From positions 26,824-90,823 of the forward strand of contig DATGQZ010000017.1 of NCBI GenBank assembly GCA_035303945.1: a DNA stretch of 64,000 nucleotides, written 5' to 3'. The translations under genes and the position numbers were made by a program. Below the pieces are notes generated by a model, which was not told the DNA's origin, did no database searches, and saw nothing but the letters and a program-made list of their open reading frames with translations. Positions 35,713-45,206 of this stretch are shown here, piece after piece (the stretch's first letter is position 1; the number at the start of each line of letters is the position of its first letter). This stretch comes from DATGMS01 sp035303945. Lineage in GTDB: Bacteria > Bacteroidota > Bacteroidia > Cytophagales > Cyclobacteriaceae.

Positions 35713-37200
35713 TTAATCAATCATTGCATAATGCATTATTACTTCTTGGCTAGCTTCCTCTCTGTTTATTTCCGCTTTTATCTTGCCTTCCCTTACCACT
35801 AAGATTCGGTCGCTGAGCGCAAGTATTTCGGGAAGTTCTGAAGATATAAGGATCACTGCTTTGCCAGCCTCTACTAGAGAGGCTATAAATTCATAAATTT
35901 CATGCTTGGCACCAACGTCTACACCTCTAGTAGGCTCATCCAAAATAATGACATCTGGATCGTTAAGGTACATGCCGGCCAGTACTACCTTTTGCTGATT
36001 GCCTCCACTTAGGCGTCCTACAGCGAGTTGACGGGAAGCTGTTTTAATACGAAACCGCTTGATTTCTCCATCGCTCACTTCATTCTCTTTTTTTGAATCC
36101 AGAAAGAGCCCTCTGCTATGCCTTTTTAAAGAAGCCAAAGTGATGTTGTTTCTTACTGAGGTTTCTAAGCTAAGTCCATATTGCTTGCGGTCTTCCGTCA
36201 CCAAACCTATTCCCCGCTGAATCGCCGATCTGGGGGTATCAATCCGTACGGATTTGCCACGAAGAAGAATCTCCCCCGAAGTCGGCCTCTCCAAACCTGC
36301 CAACACATGGGCTATATTGGTCCTTCCTGCGCCCATCAGCCCGGCAATACCTACAATCTCCCCCTTTCTCAGTTGGAAGGAGATGTCCGTTAAAGCGGGA
36401 GAACAAATATTGCGCATCTCCAAAATCACCTCAGCCGGACGGGCAGGCTGTTTGTTGAAGAATGCTTTCAGCTCTCTTCCCACAATCAAATTGATCAATT
36501 CCTCCATGTGCAGATCTTTAGCGGATCTGGTGGCGATATATTTACCGTCTCTGAGCACCGTAATTTGATCCGCCAAGCGAAAGATCTCCTCCATCTTGTG
36601 GGAAATATAAATGATCGCCTTCCCCTGTTCCTTTAATGTAGCCATGGTTTTGAAGAGCATCTCCGCCTCCCTTTGTGAAATGGCAGATGTCGGTTCATCC
36701 ATTATTAAAATAGAAGCGTTATTTGAAAGTGCCTTAGCAATCTCTACCATCTGCATCTCTCCGACGCTTAGTGTATGCATTTTAGCAGTCACGGGAATAT
36801 CCATTCCCAGCTGATGAATCAGCTCCTGTGCTCGCAGGTTCATGGCGCTGCGATCGACCCAGCCCCAGCCCCTCACAGGCTCTCTGCCCATAAAGATGTT
36901 CTCCGCCACCGTCAGGTCCGGAAACACCAATAGCTCCTGATGGATCATGGCAATCCCGTGGAGAAGGGCTTCTCTTGCACTGGTAAATTTTACGGGCTGC
37001 CCTTTAATAAAAATTTCACCCTGATCGGGGGGGAACATGCCCATCAGGATATTCATAAAAGTAGATTTACCAGCCCCATTTTCACCCATTAATGCATGAA
37101 TGCTGCTTTCTTCAAGCCGAAGAGAAACATTATCCAATACGGTGACGCCCGCAAAAGACTTTGAAATATGGGTAGCTTGGAGTATTGGGGTCATTGTCAT
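35713..37200 (-). CDS. Sugar ABC transporter ATP-binding protein, two NBDs (RbsA-like)
   Basis: Duplicated ABC ATPase of 495 aa. The N-terminal domain has Walker A GENGAGKST (residues 39-47), signature LSVGEMQMVEIAKAL and Walker B ILIMDEPTSAIS. The C-terminal domain has a degenerate Walker A (GLMGAGRTN) but an intact LSGGNQQKVVLAG and VIILDEPTRGVDVG, as is normal in this family. I start at ATG 37200, because a perfect promoter lies 20-50 bases before it. The frame extends to 37284, but that extension is Trp/Phe-rich and overlaps the promoter. First gene of the sugar ABC operon. Confidence 0.94.
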   Translation of the reverse strand: MTMTPILQATHISKSFAGVTVLDNVSLRLEESSIHALMGENGAGKSTFMNILMGMFPPDQGEIFIKGQPVKFTSAREALLHGIAMIHQELLVFPDLTVAENIFMGREPVRGWGWVDRSAMNLRAQELIHQLGMDIPVTAKMHTLSVGEMQMVEIAKALSNNASILIMDEPTSAISQREAEMLFKTMATLKEQGKAIIYISHKMEEIFRLADQITVLRDGKYIATRSAKDLHMEELINLIVGRELKAFFNKQPARPAEVILEMRNICSPALTDISFQLRKGEIVGIAGLMGAGRTNIAHVLAGLERPTSGEILLRGKSVRIDTPRSAIQRGIGLVTEDRKQYGLSLETSVRNNITLASLKRHSRGLFLDSKKENEVSDGEIKRFRIKTASRQLAVGRLSGGNQQKVVLAGMYLNDPDVIILDEPTRGVDVGAKHEIYEFIASLVEAGKAVILISSELPEILALSDRILVVREGKIKAEINREEASQEVIMHYAMID

Positions 37201-37219
37201 TGCCGGTAAAAACAGCTTC

Positions 37220-37250
37220 CAAATATATAGCAATTGGCCTCGCCACCAAA
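37220..37250 (-). promoter_or_regulatory. Promoter of the sugar ABC operon
   Basis: On the minus strand TTTG (37250-37247), 19 nt, then TATATTTG (37227-37220) match the Bacteroidota -33/-7 consensus with ideal spacing. The predicted transcript start is about 15 bases before ATG 37200. Confidence 0.68.
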
Positions 37251-37390
37251 ACTTCCACTGCATCAATTGAAAAAAATGCAGCACTCCTGCGAGGCAGGGG
37301 TCTCATATCAGCTCGGGCAGTTGGAATGGGCATCTAAGTGATAAAAGGAAAGTCTGTCGCATATCACCCCTCCTTTGTCGTTTTTACCCA

Positions 37391-37421
37391 TTAGCTTTTC
37401 GTTAAAGCAGAGATAAATTTG
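37391..37421 (+). promoter_or_regulatory. Promoter of the SRPBCC/VOC genes
   Basis: TTAG (37391-37394), 19 nt, then TAAATTTG (37414-37421) fit the Bacteroidota promoter with one mismatch in the -33 element. The ATG of the SRPBCC gene is 39 bases downstream. Confidence 0.55.
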
Positions 37422-37459
37422 TAATAAAGAAAATCAGTTAACTTATAACACAAATAGCT

Positions 37460-38338
37460 ATGGAAACAACGAATAAAACATCCATTACTGTTCAAAGCAC
37501 CATAAATGCTCCCTTGGAAAAAGTATGGGATGCTTGGACTCAACCTCAGCATATTCTTCAGTGGAATGCAGCATCTGAAGACTGGCATACCCGCAAAGCG
37601 GAAAACGATGTGCGCACAGGTGGGAAATTTTCTTCACGCATGGAAGCTAAAGATGGAAGCTTTGGATTTGATTTTGGTGGTGTATATGATGAAGTAATTC
37701 CCCACAAGCTGATCACTTACACAATGGAAGATGGACGCACAGTGCGCATTGAATTTCAGCAGGAAGGGGACGCTACTACCGTCATCGAAACATTTGACGC
37801 GGAAAATACCCACCCTATAGAGATGCAGAGAGATGGCTGGCAATCTATCATGAATAATTTTAAATCCTATGTAGAGCAGCGAAAGAACCTGATCACCCTT
37901 CATTTTGAAAAACGCATTGAGGCTCAGCCAGAAGAAGTTCACCGCATTATGTTGGATGATGAAACGTATAGAGACTGGGCATCTTTGTTTCATCCCGATT
38001 CCTATTATAAAGGAACTTGGGAAAAAGGATCGGAAATCCGTTTCTTAGGTCCATCTGAAGACGGTCAAGATGCAGGCATGATAGGGAGAATAAGGGAAAA
38101 CCTAATGGGCAAGGCGATATCCATTGAGCATTTCGGCGTGATCGATAAAGGACAGGTAGTAACCAATGGCTCCGGAGTAGATGATTGGGTTGGCGCTCAG
38201 GAAAACTACTATTTGCGAGAAGAAAATAATGAAACCATTTTAACGGTGGTGACCGACACCAACGCCAAGTACGAAGAATACATGCGTGAGGTATGGCCCA
38301 AAGCCTTGGATCGGTTGAAAGAAATCTGTGAAGCCTAA
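37460..38338 (+). CDS. Two-domain SRPBCC (AHSA1-like) protein
   Basis: Cytoplasmic protein of 292 aa made of two START/SRPBCC folds of the AHSA1 type. The first domain (about 8-137) has the usual ITVQSTINAPLEKVWDAWTQPQHI opening, and the second (about 143-290) begins ITLHFEKRIEAQPEEVHRIML. Such proteins bind hydrophobic ligands or act as stress-linked cochaperone-like factors; the ligand is unknown. Fusion of two copies is less common than single-domain forms. It is followed by two VOC/PhnB-type genes in the same orientation, an association often seen for AHSA1/VOC families. Confidence 0.85.
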   Translation: METTNKTSITVQSTINAPLEKVWDAWTQPQHILQWNAASEDWHTRKAENDVRTGGKFSSRMEAKDGSFGFDFGGVYDEVIPHKLITYTMEDGRTVRIEFQQEGDATTVIETFDAENTHPIEMQRDGWQSIMNNFKSYVEQRKNLITLHFEKRIEAQPEEVHRIMLDDETYRDWASLFHPDSYYKGTWEKGSEIRFLGPSEDGQDAGMIGRIRENLMGKAISIEHFGVIDKGQVVTNGSGVDDWVGAQENYYLREENNETILTVVTDTNAKYEEYMREVWPKALDRLKEICEA

Positions 38339-38386
38339 CACACACAACTTATCTTATTTATAATTAATCATTTAAACAACTGAAAA

Positions 38387-38845
38387 ATGGCCCAAGTATC
38401 CACTTATCTTAATTTTGAGCGAAGCACAGAAGAAGCTTTTAACTTTTACAAATCCATCTTTGGCGGAGAATTTACCGGCCAAATCATGCGCTTGGGGGAT
38501 GTTCCGCCGTCGGACGGAATGCCCCCCCTACCGGAAGAGGACCAAAACCTTGTGATGCACGTTGAGTTGAAAATACTCGACGGCCTTCATACCCTCCGGG
38601 GGACAGATTCACCGGAATGCTTGGGAATGCCTGTAGTCATGGGCAACAATATCCACATCAACCTTGAACTGGATTCCCGCGAAGAAACTGAACGGTATTT
38701 CCACGCTTTATCAAAGGGCGGTAAAGTCACCATGGAGTTGCAGGATATGTTTTGGGGCGACTATTTTGGTAGCTGTGTAGATCCTTTCGGCATTCAATGG
38801 ATGTTCAATTGTGCGACTACTGCCAAAGGAAGTGCAGACGCATAG
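38387..38845 (+). CDS. VOC-family protein (PhnB/3-demethylubiquinone-methyltransferase-like fold)
   Basis: Protein of 152 aa with one glyoxalase/VOC domain of the PhnB type: YLNFERSTEEAFNFYKSIFGGEFTGQIMRLGD at the N-terminus and KVTMELQDMFWGDYFGSCVDPFGIQWMFNC at the C-terminus. The canonical metal ligands of true glyoxalases are not all present, as usual in this branch. Its biochemical role is undetermined. It lies 48 bases after the SRPBCC gene. Confidence 0.85.
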   Translation: MAQVSTYLNFERSTEEAFNFYKSIFGGEFTGQIMRLGDVPPSDGMPPLPEEDQNLVMHVELKILDGLHTLRGTDSPECLGMPVVMGNNIHINLELDSREETERYFHALSKGGKVTMELQDMFWGDYFGSCVDPFGIQWMFNCATTAKGSADA

Positions 38846-38956
38846 TTTTAGGTGCAAATAGCTATGAATGCACCATTAGGACGAGACGGTGTAGCAAGGG
38901 TGCATGTCACGGCATCATACAATTTGATTCAGCATAACAACCTCAACACAATCAAC

Positions 38957-39796
38957 ATGGAAAATACTATTTATCCCTGCATATGGTTTGACAACAATGC
39001 TGCAGAGGCAGCCCGATTTTATTGTTCTGTATTTAAGGACTCCGAAATCATCGATGAAAACCATTTCGTAGTCACCTTCAAATCCTCGGGTAACAAATTT
39101 ATTTGTCTCAATGGTGGACCTCAGTTCTCTCCCAACCCCTCTATTTCGTTTTATGTGGTATGCGAAACCAAAGATGAGGTGGATGATTATTGGAAAAAGC
39201 TTACCGAAAACGGGACGGAAATGATGCCTTTGGACAGCTACCCCTGGAGCGAAAGGTATGCGTGGGTACAAGATCAGTATGGCGTAACCTGGCAATTGTC
39301 ATATGGAAGACTTGAAGATGTGGGTCAAAAGTTCACTCCTACGCTGATGTTTACAGAATCAAGAGCAGGGAAAGCAGAAGAAGCGATCGACTTCTACACC
39401 TCCGTCTTTGCTCCCTCTTCAGTAGTTGGCATTGCCCGATATGAAGAAGGTGAAGGAGACAAAGTCGGTTTGGTCAAACATGCCCAATTCAAGTTAGGCA
39501 ACAGCGTCATAATGGCGATGGATAGCTCCATTACACATGGCTTCGCATTTAGTGAAGGCATATCTTTAGTAGTGGAGTGCGACACACAAGATCAGATCGA
39601 CCATTTCTGGACCAAATTGAGTGAAGGAGGGTGGGAAGACCGTTGCGGCTGGCTCAAAGACAGGTATGGTGTGTCGTGGCAAGTTATTCCAACCGTATTA
39701 TCTCAATTGGTAAACGATCCGGAACGATCCCAAAGGGTAGTGGAGGCATTTATGAAAATGAAAAAGTTTGAAATAGACAAACTCTTAGAAGCTTAA
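38957..39796 (+). CDS. Tandem VOC-domain protein (PhnB-like, two domains)
   Basis: Protein of 279 aa with two VOC domains in tandem. The first (about 3-130) opens IYPCIWFDNNAAEAARFYCSVF and ends YGVTWQLSYG; the second (about 140-255) opens TPTLMFTESRAGKAEEAIDFYTSVF and ends KDRYGVSWQVIP. The start at ATG 38957 gives the normal family opening, whereas the ATG at 38852 adds 35 residues that do not match. It closes the SRPBCC/VOC trio and converges on the receiver gene. Confidence 0.86.
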   Translation: MENTIYPCIWFDNNAAEAARFYCSVFKDSEIIDENHFVVTFKSSGNKFICLNGGPQFSPNPSISFYVVCETKDEVDDYWKKLTENGTEMMPLDSYPWSERYAWVQDQYGVTWQLSYGRLEDVGQKFTPTLMFTESRAGKAEEAIDFYTSVFAPSSVVGIARYEEGEGDKVGLVKHAQFKLGNSVIMAMDSSITHGFAFSEGISLVVECDTQDQIDHFWTKLSEGGWEDRCGWLKDRYGVSWQVIPTVLSQLVNDPERSQRVVEAFMKMKKFEIDKLLEA

Positions 39797-39813
39797 AGCT
39801 ACCACGTCAGGTT

Positions 39814-40233
39814 TTAGATCGAACGTGGTCTCTGCATGCCTTCTACTGCCTGTTGGACAGTGGTATGTGTCAATGGTTTAGAAATAAAGCCGGCTACCAA
39901 TGGATCAGAGTCGGCTTTTTCTTTATCCCTCTCGTCAACGGAAGAAGTCAAGATATAGATCACGAACTGCTCGTGTACCTTCGCTTCAAATAGTCTAAAA
40001 TGGTCCAAGAATTCCCATCCAGTCATCGTCGGCATATTAATGTCTAAAAAAAGAACTGTAGGGCCATCTACAGGGGCTTCGACATATTCCTGCTGGATAC
40101 TTTGAAGCGCCCGCTCCGGCTCGGTAAAAAGGTGGACAGCCACTCCTTTATTCCACTTCCGAATTGCATACTCACAGATGATATTATTGGTGCGGTTATC
40201 ATCAACTACGATAAATCGTTTCGGCAAAATCAT
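39814..40233 (-). CDS. Single-domain response regulator (CheY-like)
   Basis: Receiver-only protein of 139 aa. It has the acidic pair in FIVVDDNRT (Asp11, Asp12), phospho-acceptor Asp64 (VLFLDINMPTMTG) and the conserved Lys in GFISKPL. There is no output domain, so it acts by protein contact or as a phosphate shuttle. It begins two bases after the stop codon of the multi-PAS sensor kinase and is almost certainly its partner. A 7-bp inverted repeat (39801-39807 with 39823-39829) overlaps its stop codon and may end the convergent transcripts. Confidence 0.9.
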   Translation of the reverse strand: MILPKRFIVVDDNRTNNIICEYAIRKWNKGVAVHLFTEPERALQSIQQEYVEAPVDGPTVLFLDINMPTMTGWEFLDHFRLFEAKVHEQFVIYILTSSVDERDKEKADSDPLVAGFISKPLTHTTVQQAVEGMQRPRSI

Positions 40234-40235
40234 AT

Positions 40236-43200
40236 TTAGGTTCGGCTAGTGGTAGGAAACTCTAGTTCAAACACAGTACCCTGCGTAGGCTGGCTTTTTA
40301 CATTGATTGATCCCCCAAGGGCCTCTACTTGAGTTTTTACCAGAAAAAGACCCATACCTTTCCCTTCTATATGTCGGTGGAAGCGTTTGTAAAGCTTAAA
40401 TATTTGATCTTTCTTTTTATCCAGGTCTATGCCACTCCCGTTGTCTTGAAATGAGAGTACGACCTTATTTCGGATTTTCCGACTGGATATCTTGATCATA
40501 GGAGACCGTTCTGGATGCTTATACTTAATGCTGTTAACAATCAAATTGTAAAAAATACTATAGAAATAACTTTTGATAGTAAAATACTCACCAATTTCAG
40601 AAAAATCTGTAATAATTTCAACTTTTTCGGACTGGATCAAATTGGATATGCTGTTTCTTATTGATTTTACGAGATTAGAAAAGGCTACCATTTCCTTACT
40701 TCGATTAATCTGTTGCTTTTCTTTTAAAATCAAGTTAAGATCCATAATCACTTCATCCAAGGCTGTTGCAGAAGCAACCAACTCCTCATTAATTAATTCT
40801 TTTTGATCAGCCGGCAAGGATTCATCGCTTACCATACTTGATAATCCGATGATATTAGCTACCGGAGTGCGCAGATTATGTGAAATAATGTAGGAAAACT
40901 GTTCTAAGTTAGCATTGGATACAACTAGTTCATGGGTGTATTTTTTTAAATTCCTGTTAAGTTCACGCATTTTTGCTTCAGCAATTTTAGCTTCGGTGAC
41001 GTCTTTGAAGTAAACCGAAATACCGTTGGTAGTGGGATACACACTGATATCAAACCACATTTGAAGAGGATCATAATACATAACAAATTGTTGTACCTTG
41101 CTCTCTCCCATTGCTATTCGATAATACTCATAAAATGGTGAACCTATCAAGTGCGGATACTCCTCCCAAAGGTTTTTGTTAATGATCTCACTTCTTTGTC
41201 TTTTAAGCAGACTTTCCGCCTCCTTGTTCCAATAGGTCACGATCCAATTCTTATCTAGTGCATAAAATGCATCTGCAATACTTTCTAGAATATCATTTTT
41301 TTCTTCATACACCTTCAGAATTTCTAGCTGGGATTTTTTGCGTTCATCTATATCCTGGCAGCTACCATACACCCTTAAGCAGCTGCCGTTTTTAAATTCT
41401 GCTTCACCAATTATTCTTACCCATTTTACATTTCCCTTATAGGTTAGAACCTGAAGTTCCTCATCGCAGGGTTTGCCCAATTTGACCAGGTTAACAACAT
41501 TTTCATTGGCTACGACTTTATCGCCCCAATTGGTATAAAAATTCCTGATATCTTCTAACGAAGGAATAAAATCCGGCTCCACCTCCATTATTTCCCGTGT
41601 AATCTCCGACCAATAAACCGTCTGATTCACCAAGTCTATTTCGTAATTACCTATGCCAGATATCCTGTTGGTTCTGTCCAAAAGATCTTCAAGCTGTGCC
41701 TTTTCCGTCATATCGACAATCATGGCCAAGGCCCCCGTAAAATGGCCTTCTTTATCAAAAAACTGCGTAGAGCTTAAAAGGGTAATTACCCGACGACCAT
41801 CTTTCGTCAAAAAGACAACATTTTCATGTTTAGCGGGAGCATTAGGCTGCCCTATAGTGTTTATGGCTATCCGCTTTGTTTCTTCTTCCATAAAGCCATA
41901 GATGACTTTTCCTTCCATTTCTTCAGGCGCATAGCCTAACATGTCACACATCATCTTGTTGATGAATTGCGTAGTATGGTTTTGGTCAATAAGCCATATC
42001 CCTTCCTGGGCAGTTTCCACCATGGTCCGAAACTGGAATTCAGAATTCTTCAGCGCCTCTTCTGCCTGCTTTCGCTCTGTTGTATCATTGATCAACAGCA
42101 AAAGGTGTGGTTCCTCGCTATTGAAGAATCTAACAAACCGGTAGTTTACCCAACTTTCGATCCCAAAGGACGATCTAAAAAAAACCTCTTTTTGGGTAAT
42201 TTCTCCAGTAGCTATGGTATGCGCGGCATCCTGTAGCAATCCGTATTCATGCCAAGATGGAATTTCGCGGAAATCCAGTCCAACTAATTCTTCTCTGGGA
42301 GCCCCAATGATGTCGGCAAAGGCTGGGTTAACAGACAAACATCGCCCCGATTGGACATGGAAAGAGGCTATCCCTACAGGCGCACTTTCCAAAAGCGATT
42401 GGTTAAAGCCAGCCAAATTCTCCAACTCCTTCTTTGACTGGTGTGCCATGACTTCGGCTATTCTGACGTCGGTTTGGTCGTGGATGACCCCATAGATCCC
42501 TTTGACCTCACCAAAGTCATCCAATACCACCTTAGACTGTAGAAATAGATGCCTTACCCCTCCGTCTTTTCGGATGATCCGAAAATCGGATGCCTGATCC
42601 CTCAGCTCCTCCAAAGAATCCTGCATCATAGCCATTACTTTTTCAAAATCTTCCGGATGGACGAAACTGCTCCAGTACTCAAAGGTATACTCCGGCTTGT
42701 CGACAGGCACTCCATAAATCCGGCAGGCTTCCTCAGAGCAAAGAAATGTTTCAGTAGCCAAATCAAGCTCCCAGCTCCCGACATGGGCAATGGCCTGTGC
42801 CTGTCTGTATCTGGCATCTTTATGAAGAAGCTCCTTCTCCATCGCGAGCCGCTTTTTATCTTTTTCAAAGACATCCAAAGCAAAGCATATATCCTCTGTA
42901 GCTTCTTCTAAAAGCTCAATTTCCTTTTGGCTAAAAAAATTAACCTTAGAGGAGTATAGGCTAATGCAACCATATATTTGCTTGTCTTTTATGAGAGGAA
43001 AAGCTAAAAGTGAATTTATTTTCCTTTCCTCAGCTACTTGCCTCCAAATTTCAACCTCCGTTTTTTGAAGATCATTACATACAAAAAATCCCCTTTCCTT
43101 TGAAAGCGCATCCTTAATTCCCGGATCAGTCTGCATCATCTGCTCCACCAAAGCAATCTCCTCCACGGACAGGCCACGAGAGGCAAGAAGATCAACTTTT

Positions 43201-43811
43201 TCCAAGCCTGGATCAGTCTTTCCAATCCATGCGATATCCAAACCTCCATACGCTACTGCAATGCGACAGACTTCATCAAAAAGAGCCTGCTCAGTCGCAG
43301 CGTGTACAATAGCTTTATTAATTTGGCTGAGAAATGCGTAAAGCCGATTGGCCTGCAACAATTTTTCTGTGGCGGCACGCTTTTCCGTCACGTCTACAAA
43401 ATTGGCTAGCACCCCCTTAATATCTGGATCAGAAAGAAGGTTTTTGACTTTGGCCTCCAGCCACCGCCATTCCCCCTGATAGTTTCGTAGACGTCCGGTA
43501 TATTGATGCACAGCCGTTTGCTGGTCCAGAAGTACTTTTTGAAACACCCTATTTAGTTCTGGCAAATCATCTGGATGCGAAAGGCTAAAAATATTGGCCT
43601 GTAGGGCTTCATCCTCATTGTAGCCGAGTATGCGCTTGATGGATGGTGAGATATAAGTGGACTTGCCGTCTTTTGACAACAGCAGAATTCCCTCTGAGCT
43701 GTTTTCAATCAGACTCCTAAATCTTTTCTCTTGAAAAAAGACTTTAGCATCAGCTTCTTTAAGCCTCGTGGGGCTTTTTTGAAAAATGTTTTTTAACCAA
43801 TTCATGCTCAT
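40236..43811 (-). CDS. Multi-PAS/GAF sensor histidine kinase
   Basis: Soluble sensor kinase of 1191 aa with no transmembrane helix. Domains in order: PAS about 25-145 (FRSLIENSSEGILLLSKDGK), GAF about 165-315 (AYGGLDIAWIGKTD and LLAFPLIKDKQIYGCISLYS), then five more PAS units at about 330-455, 470-585, 590-710, 715-830 and 835-945. A HisKA domain follows with His978 (YIISHNLRTPVAN), and a HATPase domain at about 1070-1188 (N box FYNLIVNSIKYKH, G boxes DNGSGID and GKGMGLFL). Each PAS could sense redox, light or small ligands; the cues are unknown. It lacks a receiver domain; the partner receiver is the next gene. Confidence 0.92.
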   Translation of the reverse strand: MSMNWLKNIFQKSPTRLKEADAKVFFQEKRFRSLIENSSEGILLLSKDGKSTYISPSIKRILGYNEDEALQANIFSLSHPDDLPELNRVFQKVLLDQQTAVHQYTGRLRNYQGEWRWLEAKVKNLLSDPDIKGVLANFVDVTEKRAATEKLLQANRLYAFLSQINKAIVHAATEQALFDEVCRIAVAYGGLDIAWIGKTDPGLEKVDLLASRGLSVEEIALVEQMMQTDPGIKDALSKERGFFVCNDLQKTEVEIWRQVAEERKINSLLAFPLIKDKQIYGCISLYSSKVNFFSQKEIELLEEATEDICFALDVFEKDKKRLAMEKELLHKDARYRQAQAIAHVGSWELDLATETFLCSEEACRIYGVPVDKPEYTFEYWSSFVHPEDFEKVMAMMQDSLEELRDQASDFRIIRKDGGVRHLFLQSKVVLDDFGEVKGIYGVIHDQTDVRIAEVMAHQSKKELENLAGFNQSLLESAPVGIASFHVQSGRCLSVNPAFADIIGAPREELVGLDFREIPSWHEYGLLQDAAHTIATGEITQKEVFFRSSFGIESWVNYRFVRFFNSEEPHLLLLINDTTERKQAEEALKNSEFQFRTMVETAQEGIWLIDQNHTTQFINKMMCDMLGYAPEEMEGKVIYGFMEEETKRIAINTIGQPNAPAKHENVVFLTKDGRRVITLLSSTQFFDKEGHFTGALAMIVDMTEKAQLEDLLDRTNRISGIGNYEIDLVNQTVYWSEITREIMEVEPDFIPSLEDIRNFYTNWGDKVVANENVVNLVKLGKPCDEELQVLTYKGNVKWVRIIGEAEFKNGSCLRVYGSCQDIDERKKSQLEILKVYEEKNDILESIADAFYALDKNWIVTYWNKEAESLLKRQRSEIINKNLWEEYPHLIGSPFYEYYRIAMGESKVQQFVMYYDPLQMWFDISVYPTTNGISVYFKDVTEAKIAEAKMRELNRNLKKYTHELVVSNANLEQFSYIISHNLRTPVANIIGLSSMVSDESLPADQKELINEELVASATALDEVIMDLNLILKEKQQINRSKEMVAFSNLVKSIRNSISNLIQSEKVEIITDFSEIGEYFTIKSYFYSIFYNLIVNSIKYKHPERSPMIKISSRKIRNKVVLSFQDNGSGIDLDKKKDQIFKLYKRFHRHIEGKGMGLFLVKTQVEALGGSINVKSQPTQGTVFELEFPTTSRT

Positions 43812-44033
43812 TGGCGGCCGCTACTTCACGGAGCGAATTACGTAAAAAAAAGGATACGAAGGATCAAAATTCTTCCTTACATTAAGAAGACCTTTTCGAA
43901 ATTTTCGAAACCTGCAATGGCTTTTTACAGTTCGGAACACCTCTCCTGTGACAAAAAACCTTTTCATGCTTTCTTACCACATTTAAGGATATTTTTAAGT
44001 ATGTTTAACTCCTCCGCACAATAAACATACCCA

Positions 44034-45197
44034 ATGAACATCTGGATATTCTTTTTGTTAATTGCAGGCATTATGAGTAAGGAAGATTCTTCCTACATGG
44101 CAAACGACAGTTTAAAAACCATGGTTCTTTTTGAGCAGAATACCGATGGATACCACACCTACCGAATCCCTTCTCTTATTGTTACTCCAAAAGGCACGGT
44201 ATTGGCCTTTGCGGAGGGACGCAAAAACAGCGGTTCTGACACCGGAGATATTGATCTGCTGCTTAGGCGCTCCTTCGATGGTGGCAAAACCTGGGATAAA
44301 CAGCAGGTAATTTGGGATGACGGGCCGCATGTCTGTGGCAATCCTACGCCTGTGGTGGATGAGCAAACAGGCACCATCTGGTTGTTGCTAACTTGGAACC
44401 GCGGGGATGATCAGGAGCGGGATATCATAGCAAAACGTAGCCAAGACACCCGCAGGGTATATGTGATGTCCAGCGATGACGAAGGGGCCACTTGGACCAG
44501 AGCTAAAGATATTACTGCCACTACCAAAGACCCATCTTGGGGCTGGTATGCTACAGGTCCGGGCGTGGGCATACAAATTCAACATGGCGCTCCTAAGGGG
44601 AGATTGGTGATCCCCTGCGACCATAGCTATGATGATCCGTCGGGTATAGTGGGAGGAGGAGGTTATGATTACGGCGCACACAGCATCTATAGTGATGACC
44701 ATGGAAAGACTTGGCAGCTAGGAGGCACGATCAGGCCTAAAGCCAATGAGTGCCAGGTCGTTGAATTAGCGGATGGAGAGGGGACCTTGTTAATGAATAT
44801 ACGCTCTTATTTTGGAAGAAATCTTCGTACGCATGCCTGGAGCAAAGACGGTGGGATCAATTGGTCAGATCCCCAAGATGCTGTCGGCCTAGTGGAACCT
44901 GTATGTCAAGCAAGCCTCATCCGTCATTCATGGCCTACCAAGAGCAACAAGAGCATTTTGCTTTTTGCTAATCCCGCGAGCACCAAGCGGGAAAATTTAT
45001 CCGTAAAGCTAAGTCAAGATGAAGGTAAGAGTTGGCCCTACAGCCGAACCCTTTATCCTGGACCAGCCGCCTATTCATCATTGGCAACACTTCCGGATGG
45101 GTTTGTGCTGTGCCTATATGAAAATGGAACTAATGGCCCGTACGAAAAGATAACTCTGGCTAGATTCGATATAGATTGGTTATACAACAACAAATAG
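44034..45197 (+). CDS. Exo-alpha-sialidase (GH33)
   Basis: Neuraminidase of 387 aa that removes terminal sialic acids. A short N-terminal signal peptide is followed by a six-bladed propeller. Visible signatures are the Arg-Ile-Pro motif at residues 44-46 (TYRIPSL), the acid/base region AEGRKNSGSDTGDID, and five Asp boxes (SFDGGKTW, SDDEGATW, SDDHGKTW, SKDGGINW, SQDEGKSW). The catalytic Glu239 (ANECQVVEL) is paired with nucleophile Tyr347 (AAYSSL). No sialate catabolic genes (nanA, nanE) or nan transporter are nearby, so released sialic acid is used elsewhere or the enzyme serves to expose underlying glycan. It converges on the lactonase gene with nine bases between stops. Confidence 0.93.
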   Translation: MNIWIFFLLIAGIMSKEDSSYMANDSLKTMVLFEQNTDGYHTYRIPSLIVTPKGTVLAFAEGRKNSGSDTGDIDLLLRRSFDGGKTWDKQQVIWDDGPHVCGNPTPVVDEQTGTIWLLLTWNRGDDQERDIIAKRSQDTRRVYVMSSDDEGATWTRAKDITATTKDPSWGWYATGPGVGIQIQHGAPKGRLVIPCDHSYDDPSGIVGGGGYDYGAHSIYSDDHGKTWQLGGTIRPKANECQVVELADGEGTLLMNIRSYFGRNLRTHAWSKDGGINWSDPQDAVGLVEPVCQASLIRHSWPTKSNKSILLFANPASTKRENLSVKLSQDEGKSWPYSRTLYPGPAAYSSLATLPDGFVLCLYENGTNGPYEKITLARFDIDWLYNNK

Positions 45198-45206
45198 GCA
45201 TAAGCA

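Noticed and set aside
39801..39829. Inverted repeat ACCACGT...ACGTGGT between convergent genes
   Set aside because: The 7-bp stem has a 15-nt loop and no T-run, so I do not list it as a terminator, though it is mentioned under the receiver gene.
43890..43912. Near-palindromic TTCGAAATTTTCGAAA sequence upstream of the sensor kinase
   Set aside because: AT-rich and short; it could be an operator but occurs once and has no known match, so it is not supported.
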